The notes: generated by a model from the sequence alone, not told the origin. 64,000 nt of DNA from Pedobacter chitinilyticus (GCF_003313385.1 NZ_QMHN01000004.1:374531-438530); one strand, 5' to 3'. Shown: positions 1 to 10,234, counted from the first letter of the stretch. Numbers and translations: made by a program.

Positions 1-2022
1 GGGTTTACCGTTAACGCTATTGATCTAAAGGCTTTCCAAAATAGCAGTGCCGATTTAAATATGGTGTTAAATAGGAGTACAGGCGTAAAAGTGAGAGAAG
101 CTGGTGGGATGGGTTCTGATTTTAACTTCACTTTAAATGGACTCTCTGGCAGGCAGGTTCGATTTTTTATCGATGGTATTCCTATGGAATCTTTCGGGAA
201 TTCATTCGGATTAAATAATATCCCAGTTAATTTGGCTGAGCGAATTGAAGTTTATAAAGGCGTTGTTCCTGTAGAGTTAGGTGCTGACGCATTGGGCGGT
301 GCGGTGAATATCATCACTAATCAATCGGCGCCAAAATTTTTAGATGCCAGCATCAGCTATGGCTCATTTAATACCGTTCGTGCAGCTGTTTCAGGTAAAT
401 ACACCGATCAAAAAACAGGCTTGTATGTGAATGCCAATGCTTATCACAATTACTCCGATAACAACTATTTGATGCGTAGTAATCCGAAATACGATGCCGC
501 CATTAAGGTAGTGGAAAATGGAGAGCTGGTAGAGCGGGACGTAAGAAGATTTCACAGCGCTTATAGATCTACTGCTGGACAAATTGGTGTGGGGGTAACT
601 AATAAAAAATGGGCAGATAGACTAGAGTTGACCGTGTTATATGCTGATACCTATAAGGAGATACAAACTGGTGCTACCCAAGATAAAGTGATTGGTGAAG
701 TGACCAACAATGAGAGGTTTTTCATGCCGACCATTAAGTATAAGAAAACTAATTTTTTAACCCGCGGTTTAACGGCTACTTTCTTTGCTTCAACCTCTAT
801 TCAGCGCTCACACGTACCTGACACAGGTAATTACGTATACACATGGAGCGGTAAAGGCAGACCAGAACCAATTTCTGGAGAGCTTTATGGTATTAAAAGT
901 ATCTATCACTACCGCAATACAGCCAATTTAGCAAGGGCAAATTTTAGTTATGAGATCGATGACAATAACAGCTTCAATCTTAATTATAACTATAGCCACT
1001 TCGCTCGTAGAGCTACCGAAGATCTAGGCATCGTGAAAAATAACACGTTTGAAGAGCCCAATACCATTGGAAAGCACGTTGCGGGAATTGCCTATCAGAA
1101 TAATTTATTGGATAAGAGATTAATCACTTCAGTGTTTGCAAAGTTCTATGCCTTAAATGCCTTGGTGCGTAATGCCGTTTATTTCTCCCAAAATCAAACT
1201 TATCTAAGATCCGATTCGAAGACTTCGAACAATTATTTTGGCTATGGTGCAGCAACAAGATACAGAATAACTAATGACTTCGGGATCAAGGCTTCTTATG
1301 AACATGCCTATCGATTACAAGAAGGAGAAGAACTATTTGGTAATGGGATAGATGTTACTTCAAACATTGCTTTAAAACCAGAAAACAGTGATAACATCAA
1401 TGTCGGTGGTTTCTATCATTTTATGTTAACAGAACAACATCTTTTCGGGTTAGAAGCTTCTTACTTTTTTAGAAACGCTAAAGATTTCATCTACTTTATT
1501 CCTAGTGGCGGCGTGTACTCGATGTACAACAATTTAGCAGGGGCTAAAATTAATGGAGTAGAGTTGGAAGCAAGATACACCTATACCAACTTGTTGAACT
1601 TTTCAGTGAATGGAACCTACCAAAATGCGGTGAGTCGCCAACGCTATGAACCCAATACCAGCACACCAGATGCCACTTATGGCGACCGTATCCCTAACCA
1701 ACCTTGGTTTTATGCAAATGCCAATTTAGAGATTGGTATAAATGATGTTTGGGCAAAAGGCAACCGTTTGCAGCTGAGCTTATCAAGCCAATTTGTAAAC
1801 TGGTTTTATTTGAATTGGGAAAGTCGGGGTAGCATCGAATCTAAAAATAAAATCCCAACCCAATTGTCACATAACGCAGCATTGTCTTACTCCGTAGCCC
1901 AAGGCAGATATAGCATTGCGGTAGAGGTCAACAACTTCACGAACGAATTGCTGTACGACAATTTTAGGTTACAAAAACCAGGGCGTTCGGCATTCATGAA
2001 ACTTAGATACTTCATTAAATAA
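1..2022 (+). CDS. TonB-dependent outer-membrane receptor, 5' end missing
   Basis: The reading frame is open to the first base of the window, so the signal peptide and the start of the plug domain lie upstream. The visible part begins inside the plug: NRSTGVKVREAGGMGSD, then FIDGIPMESFG and the plug end ERIEVYKGVVPVELGADALGG, followed by AVNIIT, the usual junction to the 22-strand barrel. The remaining ~550 residues have alternating aromatic strands and end in an aromatic-rich strand (FMKLRYFIK), as in TonB receptors. Such receptors import large nutrients, often ferric siderophores or haem, using TonB energy. The stop is 11 bases before a DUF4374 lipoprotein gene, and a PepSY membrane protein follows, which suggests an iron-siderophore role. 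The family call is firm; the substrate is inference. Confidence 0.93.
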   Translation, partial: GFTVNAIDLKAFQNSSADLNMVLNRSTGVKVREAGGMGSDFNFTLNGLSGRQVRFFIDGIPMESFGNSFGLNNIPVNLAERIEVYKGVVPVELGADALGGAVNIITNQSAPKFLDASISYGSFNTVRAAVSGKYTDQKTGLYVNANAYHNYSDNNYLMRSNPKYDAAIKVVENGELVERDVRRFHSAYRSTAGQIGVGVTNKKWADRLELTVLYADTYKEIQTGATQDKVIGEVTNNERFFMPTIKYKKTNFLTRGLTATFFASTSIQRSHVPDTGNYVYTWSGKGRPEPISGELYGIKSIYHYRNTANLARANFSYEIDDNNSFNLNYNYSHFARRATEDLGIVKNNTFEEPNTIGKHVAGIAYQNNLLDKRLITSVFAKFYALNALVRNAVYFSQNQTYLRSDSKTSNNYFGYGAATRYRITNDFGIKASYEHAYRLQEGEELFGNGIDVTSNIALKPENSDNINVGGFYHFMLTEQHLFGLEASYFFRNAKDFIYFIPSGGVYSMYNNLAGAKINGVELEARYTYTNLLNFSVNGTYQNAVSRQRYEPNTSTPDATYGDRIPNQPWFYANANLEIGINDVWAKGNRLQLSLSSQFVNWFYLNWESRGSIESKNKIPTQLSHNAALSYSVAQGRYSIAVEVNNFTNELLYDNFRLQKPGRSAFMKLRYFIK

Positions 2023-2033
2023 AAACTACAAAA

Positions 2034-3233
2034 ATGTCAACTACAATTAACAGACAACCCCTTTTACTATTATTTGCATTAACTGTACTATTATTTGCAG
2101 CTTGTAAAAAAAGCAGCTCAACCCCAGAAGAAACACCTGGCGAGAAGCAATACGGACTTTTGGTAACTGCAGGAACACCAGCGGCCAGGTATGTGCTAAA
2201 TACTTCTGATTTAACCCAAGGAACCTTAACCACTGCGGGAAATGGTGCAGAAACTAATGTTAGCGTGATTACACAACGTGGTGAATACTTTTACGGAACC
2301 AATAATGCTGGAAACCTGATCAAGTTTACTTCAAGCAATAAAATCAATACCATTGTCAAAGAAATTCCTTTCAGCCAAATTAGCTGGGCTTATTACTCTA
2401 GCTTTTTCGCTTGGAAAGACGAAAAAACCTTGGTGTTGTTAAGCATGAAAGAAGCACTTCAATTTGAATATGCTACCCTTAATGTAGAAACGATGACCAT
2501 CACTGCCTCAGGTAACATCAATATTCCACTTCCTCCAGCAGGTTATTACTACTGGGGAAATAACGTGTCTTTCTTAGGCAACAAATTATACATCAGTTAT
2601 AATTTGGTAAACAGCACTACCGATGTGCCTTTGAACGAAATACGTTTAGCTTCAATGGATTTTCCTAATGTGAGCAACGTCACCGTAACGACCGATACGC
2701 GTTTTAACCAACCAGCACATTACAACTTACACGCTCCAGGGTCATTTGTGTACAACAACTATGCGTATATGCTAAATGCACCAACCATTTGGATTTTTGG
2801 CGAAACAGGAGGTTCTTTCTCGGTTTACAGGGTGGCAAATGGTGCAACCACTACTGATGCGAGTTACCAATTTGAGCTTACTGATAGAACAAAAGAAGAA
2901 GTAAGCGGCCTATTTAATTTGGGTGGTGGCAAGGCCATTATCAAGGTGATAGATAAATCAAAAATCGCCTCTTCCAGAGATTATGCAGAGAAAATCAGCG
3001 AATTTTATGTGATTGACGTAGTAAATAAAACCAAAACCAAGCTTAACATTCCAAAAAGTGTAGCGACACCTTATAGCAACGATATTTTGGTGGATGGAAA
3101 TGTAGCTTATATTCCTGCTTCAACAGATGCGGGTTACTATGTGTACACTTATAACGCAAGTACTGGTAGCGTAACCAGAGGCGCAAAATTAGATGGTGTA
3201 AACGGTGTAAGCCAATTAGTGAAATACAAATAA
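2034..3233 (+). CDS. DUF4374-family lipoprotein of TonB-receptor locus
   Basis: A 399-residue protein with a lipoprotein signal: a hydrophobic stretch (LLLLFALTVLLFAAC) ending in the lipobox Cys near residue 24, followed by a KKSSSTPEE linker. The rest is a repetitive beta-rich fold with short strands typical of a beta-propeller-like surface protein. I recognise the DUF4374 family, which in Bacteroidota often sits between a TonB receptor and a PepSY transmembrane protein. It begins 11 bases after the receptor stop and ends 10 bases before the PepSY gene, so all three are probably one transcript. It could capture ligand or assist the receptor at the cell surface; that is inference. No catalytic motif was seen. 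Confidence 0.8.
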   Translation: MSTTINRQPLLLLFALTVLLFAACKKSSSTPEETPGEKQYGLLVTAGTPAARYVLNTSDLTQGTLTTAGNGAETNVSVITQRGEYFYGTNNAGNLIKFTSSNKINTIVKEIPFSQISWAYYSSFFAWKDEKTLVLLSMKEALQFEYATLNVETMTITASGNINIPLPPAGYYYWGNNVSFLGNKLYISYNLVNSTTDVPLNEIRLASMDFPNVSNVTVTTDTRFNQPAHYNLHAPGSFVYNNYAYMLNAPTIWIFGETGGSFSVYRVANGATTTDASYQFELTDRTKEEVSGLFNLGGGKAIIKVIDKSKIASSRDYAEKISEFYVIDVVNKTKTKLNIPKSVATPYSNDILVDGNVAYIPASTDAGYYVYTYNASTGSVTRGAKLDGVNGVSQLVKYK

Positions 3234-3243
3234 GCGCTCATTC

Positions 3244-4371
3244 ATGTTATTAAAACCACTTAAAAAACTAAATGCCTGGTTACACCTTTGGTTAGGTTTA
3301 GTTTCGGGAATTATTGTCATTATCCTCGGAATTACTGGTTGCATTTTGGTTTTTGAGCAGGAAATAAGAAGTATAAGTTCCCCTTGGCTACATGCCGAAA
3401 AGCCTGCCAAGGGAGCTTATTTACCACCATCAGTACTCTATAAAGCAGTGCAGAAAGCATTGCCTGAAAAGGAAATCCGTTCTGTGTGGTACCATGGCGA
3501 TCAACGTACCGCCCATTTTAGCCTTAATTCTGATTCAATGGTGTATGTAAATCCTTACACCGCTGAAATAGTGGCTATGGTAGATCATGAAGATTTCTTT
3601 CACTTTATTGATGAAGGGCATCGGCATTTGTGGTTGCCTGATAAAATTGGAAAAGCCATTACAGGATGGGGAACTTTTATCTTCTTTATCTTGTTGATAA
3701 CAGGATTGATTTTATGGTGGCCTAAAAACCTTAAGAAATCTAATGTAGATAAAAGCTTTAAAATTAAATGGCGAGCAAAATTCAAACGTGTAAACTACGA
3801 TTTGCACAACGTTTTGGGATTTTACTCGCTGATATTGGCTTTGCTAATGGCCGTTACGGCTTTAATCATGAGCTTCTCTTGGTTTAACAAAGGGATATAT
3901 TGGTTAACAGGAGGCAATAGTAACCAACCAAAACAAGCGGATGAAGTATTCGAACCATCTAAAACACCTATGCTACAAAGCGTAGACGAAGTATGGCGTA
4001 GGGTGCAGCAAGAAATTGCGGTAGATAATAAAGATCAAATTATTGTATCGTTCCCAGATCACGAAGACGATCCCATATATGCCTGTACAGATATGGTGAA
4101 TGGTCATTGGCGAGATCTGTATTTCAAACAATCAGACCTGTCACTTACCAATAGCACTGGAAAAAGAATGGCGGAGTTACCCTTTGCAGATAAAGTGCGA
4201 AAAATGAACTACACGTTGCATGTTGGAGCTTTTGCTGGATTGTTTAGTAAAAGTATTTATTTCTTGGTCAGTTTAATCTGCGCCAGTCTACCCATCACAG
4301 GTTTTTACATCTGTTGGGGTAAGAAAAAGAAAACGAAGAAGAAAAGCCAAAAGCTAAAACTGGCGGCCTAG
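3244..4371 (+). CDS. PepSY-associated transmembrane protein
   Basis: A 375-residue inner-membrane protein. The first membrane helix is at about residues 15-38 (WLGLVSGIIVIILGITGCILVFEQE), the classic PepSY-TM start. A periplasmic PepSY-like domain follows at about 55-120 with YVNPYTAEIV, then RHLWLPDKIGKAITGWGTFIFF leading into helix two (about 140-158), helix three at about 190-212, a second periplasmic domain, and a last helix near 335-355 with a lysine-rich tail. The HRHL and YDLHNVLGFYS histidines match the membrane-embedded histidines of this family, which includes ferric-siderophore reductases. Position after a TonB receptor and a DUF4374 lipoprotein supports a role in releasing or reducing imported iron. 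The family is clear; the activity is inferred. Confidence 0.88.
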   Translation: MLLKPLKKLNAWLHLWLGLVSGIIVIILGITGCILVFEQEIRSISSPWLHAEKPAKGAYLPPSVLYKAVQKALPEKEIRSVWYHGDQRTAHFSLNSDSMVYVNPYTAEIVAMVDHEDFFHFIDEGHRHLWLPDKIGKAITGWGTFIFFILLITGLILWWPKNLKKSNVDKSFKIKWRAKFKRVNYDLHNVLGFYSLILALLMAVTALIMSFSWFNKGIYWLTGGNSNQPKQADEVFEPSKTPMLQSVDEVWRRVQQEIAVDNKDQIIVSFPDHEDDPIYACTDMVNGHWRDLYFKQSDLSLTNSTGKRMAELPFADKVRKMNYTLHVGAFAGLFSKSIYFLVSLICASLPITGFYICWGKKKKTKKKSQKLKLAA

Positions 4372-4402
4372 TTTTTCATCACTAAAGCAAATAAAACAAG
4401 AA

Positions 4403-6859
4403 ATGGAAAGTAAGTATCATGCGGTTTTTAACACCGCAAGGGAGATTTTTTTGCGTAATATTTTAACATTATGTGTAGCGTTTTGCATGGTACAGGTAGT
4501 AGCAGCGCAAAGTACGGGGCATGTATCTGGTCAAGTTAAAGCGGCTAATAATCAACCCGTGGAATACGCTTCAGTAGCTTTAAAACATACCGATGAGAAA
4601 ATTTTCAAAGGCGTACTTACCGATTCACTTGGACGTTTCTCTTTTGCTAAAGTACCTCATGGGAAATATAAAATCGTCATTTCTAGTATGGGACATCAAA
4701 ACCATACGATACCCAATTTCGAACTCAATGCCACCAACGCTCAAATTACTTTTTCCAATATCCAATTAAAAGATGATGCACAACAGTTAAGTGCAGTTGT
4801 AGTGAGCGGACAAAAAAAGGTGATTGAGCAGAGCATGAATAAGATGACTTTAAACGTCGAAAACAGTATCTTGGCTGAAGGAAATACTGCTTTAGAATTA
4901 TTAGAACGTGCGCCAGGAGTAAAAATTGATAGTGATGGTAAAATATCACTTAAAGGTAGAACTGGCGTGAACATAATGATGAATGGTAAGATGACCTATC
5001 TAAGTGCTACTGAACTTGCCACCTTGTTGAAAGCCACCAATTCTTCCTCTATTTCTAAAATTGAGATAATGAACAATCCTTCTTCCAAATATGATGCTGC
5101 GGGTAATGCTGGCATCATCAATATTGTGATGAAGAAAAGTCTGGCAGGAGGTTTAAATGGATCGGTAAACTTTAATGGTGGCGCTGGCCGTAATGCAAGA
5201 TATGGCAGTGGCTTTAACCTTAATTATCGCACTTCAAAAATCAACCTTTACGGAAATTATAACTATGCCTATCGTGGTGAAACTGAATATTTGGATTATA
5301 TCCGACGTTTTTCAGATGCCCAACCGAGCTTATCTAGAACTTCAACGCAGCGTACGGAAACCAATGAGCCTTTAAACACACATAACTTCCGTGCGGGTAT
5401 CGATTATGAAATTAACAGCAACAATACCATTAGTTTATTGGTAAATGGCAACTTGGGTAAATACATTCACGACAGCCAAACGAGTAATTTGATGAGCAAC
5501 CGACAAGGCGCTTTATTAAGCGAGGCGCTCACTAAAAACTATGACAAACAAAGTTGGCAAAGCCTCACCTATAACCTCAATTATCAGCATCGCTTTGCGA
5601 AAAAAGGTCGGGAACTCTCTGCCGATTTGGATTTTGCACCAAACCGTTTTAGTTCAAACTTAAATTTAGATACCTATACCAAGCCCAACAGTAGTTTACC
5701 TGATGGCAATATGGCCAGAAGAATTGGAACTGTTCCAGCTAAAACAGATGTTTATGTAGCCAAAGTAGATTATACAGATGTAATCAATGAGGCCATTAAA
5801 TGGGAAGCGGGAGGCAAAAGTTCTTTTATTCAGGCTGACAATAACCTGGTATATCATCAGTTTTTGAATGGAAATTGGGAGTATGATGCCACTTCGAGCA
5901 ACCATTTTAAGTACAAAGAGCAAATTCATGCAGGTTATTTGAATGTGATGGCTAGCTTCGGTAAAACCTCTTTGCAAGCAGGGCTTCGTGGTGAGTATAC
6001 CAATACCAAGGGCAATCAAATTACCACCCAACAAGTATTCACTAGAGATTATTTTCAGTTATTCCCGAGTGTAGCGCTAGGCCAGGAATTAAATGCCAGT
6101 AACCAATTGCAGCTTTCATACAGTCGCAGAATTGAAAGACCAAATTATGGTTCTTTAAACCCATTTCGCATGTTTAGGGATCCATCTTTGTATTATGAAG
6201 GTAACCCGTATTTAAAACCAGAGCTGACACAAAATATCGTGTTTGGGCATGTGTATAAACAGAAATTTACCACTTCCGTAAATTATAGCCGAACTACTGA
6301 TGTGATTACTTGGGTAACTGGTCAAAACGATGCCACCAATACTACCTTCGAGCAACCCAAAAACCTTCCGAGCTTGATCAATTATGGTATTAGCTTTACG
6401 GCACAGATAGATTATTTTAAGTGGTGGTCGGGAACCAGTTTTGCCAATGTGTTTCGTAGTGAATATGATTTGGAAGAGGGAAGAAACAAACAGACAAGCT
6501 TTAGCGCAAACACTCAAAACTCGTTTAAAATTGCGAAAGGTTTTGGTGCAGAATTGAATGCTTTCTATAATTCTAAATCGGTGTATGGGATCATTACCGA
6601 ACGATCATACTGGGCAGTTTCTGCAGCCTTCCAAAAAAGTGTACTGAATGAGAAAGGAAGCATTAAGTTGGCCATTAACGATATTTTTCAGACCAATAAT
6701 TTCCAAAATGATACTCGTTATCAGAACATCAATATGTACAACAGAATATGGATTGATAGTAGAAGAGCCATTCTTTCATTTACTTACCGATTTGGAAAAC
6801 AATTCGAGAATCGAGAACGCAAAACGGGTAGTGAGGATATTCAGAATAGGATAAAATAG
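4403..6859 (+). CDS. Outer-membrane beta-barrel receptor (OMP_b-brl_3 type) with carboxypeptidase-like N-domain
   Basis: An 818-residue protein. A signal peptide ends near VVAAQ (residue ~36). A carboxypeptidase-regulatory-like beta-sandwich follows at about 40-125 (GHVSGQVKAANNQPVEYASV, DSLGRFSFAKVPHGKYKI), then a plug-like segment (LELLERAPGVKIDSDGKI, NGKMTYLS, IEIMNNPSSKYDAAGNAGIINIVMKK), and a beta-barrel to the C-terminus. The NNPSSKYDA.GNAGIINI block is diagnostic of the outer-membrane beta-barrel family related to TonB receptors. It starts 31 bases after the PepSY gene and may share its transcript. The substrate is unknown. The 3' end of this gene is partly copied about 190 bases downstream (see findings). 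Confidence 0.9.
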   Translation: MESKYHAVFNTAREIFLRNILTLCVAFCMVQVVAAQSTGHVSGQVKAANNQPVEYASVALKHTDEKIFKGVLTDSLGRFSFAKVPHGKYKIVISSMGHQNHTIPNFELNATNAQITFSNIQLKDDAQQLSAVVVSGQKKVIEQSMNKMTLNVENSILAEGNTALELLERAPGVKIDSDGKISLKGRTGVNIMMNGKMTYLSATELATLLKATNSSSISKIEIMNNPSSKYDAAGNAGIINIVMKKSLAGGLNGSVNFNGGAGRNARYGSGFNLNYRTSKINLYGNYNYAYRGETEYLDYIRRFSDAQPSLSRTSTQRTETNEPLNTHNFRAGIDYEINSNNTISLLVNGNLGKYIHDSQTSNLMSNRQGALLSEALTKNYDKQSWQSLTYNLNYQHRFAKKGRELSADLDFAPNRFSSNLNLDTYTKPNSSLPDGNMARRIGTVPAKTDVYVAKVDYTDVINEAIKWEAGGKSSFIQADNNLVYHQFLNGNWEYDATSSNHFKYKEQIHAGYLNVMASFGKTSLQAGLRGEYTNTKGNQITTQQVFTRDYFQLFPSVALGQELNASNQLQLSYSRRIERPNYGSLNPFRMFRDPSLYYEGNPYLKPELTQNIVFGHVYKQKFTTSVNYSRTTDVITWVTGQNDATNTTFEQPKNLPSLINYGISFTAQIDYFKWWSGTSFANVFRSEYDLEEGRNKQTSFSANTQNSFKIAKGFGAELNAFYNSKSVYGIITERSYWAVSAAFQKSVLNEKGSIKLAINDIFQTNNFQNDTRYQNINMYNRIWIDSRRAILSFTYRFGKQFENRERKTGSEDIQNRIK

Positions 6860-7275
6860 TAGTAACCTATCCCGTCATTTCGACCTTAAGGAGAAATCCA
6901 GCAATAGTTGATAGGATGTTATTTTCTCCTCGTTCGAGATGACGGGATGATTTACGCTCCGTGACATTAAAGTTATTTCATCACTGATATTCTCAGGTCA
7001 ATCTGACTAGGGTAAAACAAGGGGCGAGGATATTCAGAATAGGATAAAATAGCAACCTATCCCGTCATTTCGACTGGAGTGCAACGAAATGGAGAAATCT
7101 TTGAACATGTTATACGAAGGGTTTAAGGATTTTCCTGTTACGATCGAAATGACAATACGAACGACTTTATTGGCAGGGCTTTTCACTGCACTAAAAATGC
7201 GTTTAAATGAATTGTTTTGCAGATTATTGCGGTATTTTGGTAATTTATTTTTAATATTGAATTAAATTCAACCAA
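6860..7275. repeat. Intergenic region with two CGTCATTTCGA-type repeats and a copied gene end
   Basis: No gene is visible in these 416 bases. Two inverted-repeat elements occur. The first is 6871-6946, with arms CCCGTCATTTCGA and TCGAGATGACGGG; the second is 7061-7153, with GTCATTTCGA and TCGAAATGAC. Bases 7026-7074 repeat 6833-6884, which includes the last codons and stop of the upstream receptor gene, with a three-base difference. Related elements lie at about 8855, 29721, 43314 and 48034. Confidence 0.85.
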
Positions 7276-8769
7276 ATGATGTTCAAAAAAATACTCCTCC
7301 TCTTACTTGTTTGCGCTTCTGTTCAATTGAAAGCTCAAATCAATAACGGTCCAAAAATACAGCGTGAATTTAGAGCGGCTTGGGTAGCTAGTGTCGCCAA
7401 TATTAACTGGCCAAGTAAACCAGGTTTAACCACGCAACAGCAACAAGATGAAGCAATCGCTTTGTTGGATATGTTGGCAAAGAACAATTTCAATGCGGTT
7501 ATTTTTCAAATCAGACCGCAGGCCGACGCTTTTTACAAGAGCGATTTGGAACCTTGGTCGTATTATTTGACTGGTGTACAAGGGCAAGCACCAAACCCAT
7601 ATTATGATCCTTTGGAATTTTGGGTGAAAGCTGCTCACGAACGTGGCATGGAGCTTCACGTTTGGTTAAATCCTTACCGTGCACATCATACGGCAGGCGG
7701 ACCAGTGAGCGAATCATCTGTGGTGAAAAAACATCCAGATTTAGTGGTGAAGTTGAAGCAAGGCTATTGGTGGTTTGATCCTTCAAAAAAAGGAACGCAA
7801 GATTTGGCTTCTTCGGTAGTAAAAGATATTGTAAAACGTTACGACATTGATGGAGTACATTTTGATGATTATTTCTATCCTTATGCCGAATACAATGGTG
7901 GAGAAGATTTTCCTGATTCGGAGAGCTACGCTGCTTATCAAAACAAGGGTGGTAAATTATCCCGAGGAGATTGGCGTAGAGATCACGTGAACAAGTTTGT
8001 GAAACGAATCTATAAAGAAATCAAAGCAGAGAAGAAGTTTGTAAAATTCGGCATTAGTCCGTTTGGTATTTGGCGTCCTGGCTATCCAGAATCAATTAAG
8101 GGAATGGATCAATATGATAAATTATATGCAGATGCTAAACTTTGGCTAAACAAAGGTTGGATAGATTATTTCATGCCCCAATTGTACTGGCAAATCAACA
8201 ACATTCCCCTGAGTTTTCCAGTATTGTTGGCTTGGTGGGAAAGCGAAAATACGAAAGGCAGACACTTATGGCCAGGTTTAAATAGTGGTATTGGCGGTGG
8301 TGAAAAAAACAGCGATGAAATCATTAACCAGATTATGATTGCGAGAGGGATTGTACCTAAATCGCCAGGTGTTGCGCATTGGAGTATTGGTGCCTTAACA
8401 AAGCATGAAAGCTTGCGCAATGACTTGTTGGCTGGCCCTTATAAAGAAGAGGCTTTAGTGCCAGAATCACCTTGGTTAGATAAAAAGGCTCCTCATAAAC
8501 CAACTGCTGCTTACGAGGATAGAGGCAATGATCTTTACGTGAAATGGACAGCAAAAAATGAGAAGGAAGTATTTAAATATGTGATTTATACTCAGTATGG
8601 CGAAAAATGGACTTACCGTACTTTAAACGCCAGAAGCAGCTTTTTTCAGGTGCCAAAGCAAATAGAAGCAAATCCTAAGACTAAAGCCATGGCAAAATTG
8701 AAAGCCATCAAGGTCACAGCGGTAGGTAGAACCGGTAACGAAAGTGATGGCGAAATCATCACTTTATAA
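7276..8769 (+). CDS. Exported family-10-like glycoside hydrolase (GHL10/DUF187)
   Basis: A 497-residue protein with signal peptide MFKKILLLLLVCASVQLKAQ. The body matches the glycosyl hydrolase-like 10 family: REFRAAWVASVANINWPSKPG at the start, FNAVIFQIRPQADAFYKS, HVWLNPYRAHHT, DGVHFDDYFYPY (acidic cluster near residue 196), FGISPFGIWRPG, and MPQLYWQ. A short fibronectin-III-like domain follows at about 415-497 (AAYEDRGNDLYVKWTA). Proteins of this family are exported and thought to act on glycans, possibly peptidoglycan-linked; the exact substrate is not established here. It stands alone, with a repeat region before it and a strong hairpin after it. The second ATG of an ATG-ATG pair is an equally good start. 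Confidence 0.88.
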   Translation: MMFKKILLLLLVCASVQLKAQINNGPKIQREFRAAWVASVANINWPSKPGLTTQQQQDEAIALLDMLAKNNFNAVIFQIRPQADAFYKSDLEPWSYYLTGVQGQAPNPYYDPLEFWVKAAHERGMELHVWLNPYRAHHTAGGPVSESSVVKKHPDLVVKLKQGYWWFDPSKKGTQDLASSVVKDIVKRYDIDGVHFDDYFYPYAEYNGGEDFPDSESYAAYQNKGGKLSRGDWRRDHVNKFVKRIYKEIKAEKKFVKFGISPFGIWRPGYPESIKGMDQYDKLYADAKLWLNKGWIDYFMPQLYWQINNIPLSFPVLLAWWESENTKGRHLWPGLNSGIGGGEKNSDEIINQIMIARGIVPKSPGVAHWSIGALTKHESLRNDLLAGPYKEEALVPESPWLDKKAPHKPTAAYEDRGNDLYVKWTAKNEKEVFKYVIYTQYGEKWTYRTLNARSSFFQVPKQIEANPKTKAMAKLKAIKVTAVGRTGNESDGEIITL

Positions 8770-8789
8770 AAGACTGTAAGAGTCGTTAT

Positions 8790-8827
8790 AAACTTGCGAA
8801 GTTTCGAAACTTCGCAAGTTTTTTTGT
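8790..8827 (+). terminator. Rho-independent terminator after the GHL10 gene
   Basis: A perfect palindrome spans 8790-8821, with arm AACTTGCGAAGTTTC and its complement. It is followed by TTTTT, and lies 21 bases past the stop codon. Confidence 0.85.
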
Positions 8828-8854
8828 TTAAAGAACTTTCCGAAAAAGCAGTGT

Positions 8855-8970
8855 CGTCATTTCGACTGGAGCATAGCGGAATGGAGAAATCTTTAAATAG
8901 AACACATTAAAAGATTTAACTTCGTTGAGCTTCGATTCTCGACTACAATGCGTTTCGCTCTAAATGACGG
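8855..8970. repeat. CGTCATTTCGA-family intergenic repeat
   Basis: The left arm CGTCATTTCGACTGGAG is followed by GGAGAAATCTTT, and the right arm TAAATGACGG is at 8961-8970. This is the same family as the elements at 6871 and 7061. It lies between the converging GHL10 and proA genes. Confidence 0.75.
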
Positions 8971-8989
8971 ACTGAACGCTTAAAATATT

Positions 8990-10234
8990 CTACGGATTTC
9001 TCACCTGCCCATCACCTGTAACCAACCATTTATAGCTGGTCAATTCCTCTAAGGCCATTGGCCCACGAGCGTGAAGTTTTTGAGTGCTGATCCCAATTTC
9101 AGCCCCCAAACCAAATTGAGCACCATCTGTAAATGCGGTAGAAGCATTGGCGTAAACCGCTGCAGCATCTACCTGATTTAGGAACAAGGCAATATTCTCG
9201 GCATCTTCACTAATAATGGCTTCACTGTGCTTTGAACTGTAAGTAGCAATATGATCTAAGGCTTCATTTACATCTTGCACCACTTTAACCGCCAATTTCA
9301 GCGATAAAAATTCAGTGCCAAAATGTTCTGGTTGCGCTTGGTGTAATAACGTATCTTTATAACTTTCTTTTAGCACGTTGTAGCTCGTTTCATCAGCATA
9401 AAGCTCCACTTCTTTTTCGGCCAAAGGCGATAAAAGTTGGGCAATATCTTGGGTGCGTTCTTGATGGATCAGTACACAATCTAAAGCATTACAAACGCTT
9501 ACCCTACGGGTTTTGGCATTGGCAATAATCATTTGGCCTTTCTCGAGGTTCGCAGAAGCATCAAAAAAAGTATGCACAATGCCCGCGCCAGTTTCAATCA
9601 CAGGAATTTTGCTGTTTTCACGAACGTAATTAATTAAAGATTGGCTTCCTCTTGGAATCAGCACATCAACATCTTTCACGGCATTTAATAATGCTTCGGT
9701 TGCACTTCTATCAGCAGGCAATAAAGTGATTACGTTGGAGTTAATTTGATGTTTGGTCAAAACCTCTTGTATCACCTTGCAAATTGCGGTGTTAGAATAC
9801 TCCGCATCGCTACCGCCTTTAAGCACGGCTACATTTCCAGTTTTAAAACACAAGGCAAAAACGTCTACGGTAACATTGGGACGAGCTTCGTAAATGACAC
9901 CAACGACACCCAATGGCACTCTCACTTTTTTAATGTTAAGGTTATTGGGTAACGTTTTTTCGTGAATTAAATCTCCCAAAGGACTGTTCAATAAAACGAC
10001 GTTTTTCACATCACTTGCAATGTCTTTAATGCGTTGCTCGGTAAGTTTTAAGCGGTCATATTTAGGGTCACTTTCAGGCATGCGCTCTAAATCTTTTTGG
10101 TTTTCTGCCAAAATAAAATCGCTTTGTTCCACTAGCGCTTCCGCCAATTTATTCAACAACAGGTTGATGGTCTCTTTATTGAGCGAAACCATGGTTCTGG
10201 TGGCCTGTTTTGCATTTTCGAAGTATTGTTTCAT
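8990..10234 (-). CDS. proA: Glutamate-5-semialdehyde dehydrogenase (gamma-glutamyl phosphate reductase)
   Basis: A 414-residue cytoplasmic enzyme that reduces gamma-glutamyl phosphate to glutamate-5-semialdehyde with NADPH, the second step of proline synthesis. The length matches the ProA family. Visible motifs are [20 protein letters not shown] (about 108-127), [31 protein letters not shown], and the catalytic Cys in [16 protein letters not shown] near residue 250. The C-terminus has the family signature [27 protein letters not shown]. It lies 108 bases downstream of proB on the same strand, the usual proBA order. The ATG at 10234 gives a full-length N-terminus. Confidence 0.97.
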   Translation of the reverse strand: MKQYFENAKQATRTMVSLNKETINLLLNKLAEALVEQSDFILAENQKDLERMPESDPKYDRLKLTEQRIKDIASDVKNVVLLNSPLGDLIHEKTLPNNLNIKKVRVPLGVVGVIYEARPNVTVDVFALCFKTGNVAVLKGGSDAEYSNTAICKVIQEVLTKHQINSNVITLLPADRSATEALLNAVKDVDVLIPRGSQSLINYVRENSKIPVIETGAGIVHTFFDASANLEKGQMIIANAKTRRVSVCNALDCVLIHQERTQDIAQLLSPLAEKEVELYADETSYNVLKESYKDTLLHQAQPEHFGTEFLSLKLAVKVVQDVNEALDHIATYSSKHSEAIISEDAENIALFLNQVDAAAVYANASTAFTDGAQFGLGAEIGISTQKLHARGPMALEELTSYKWLVTGDGQVRNP

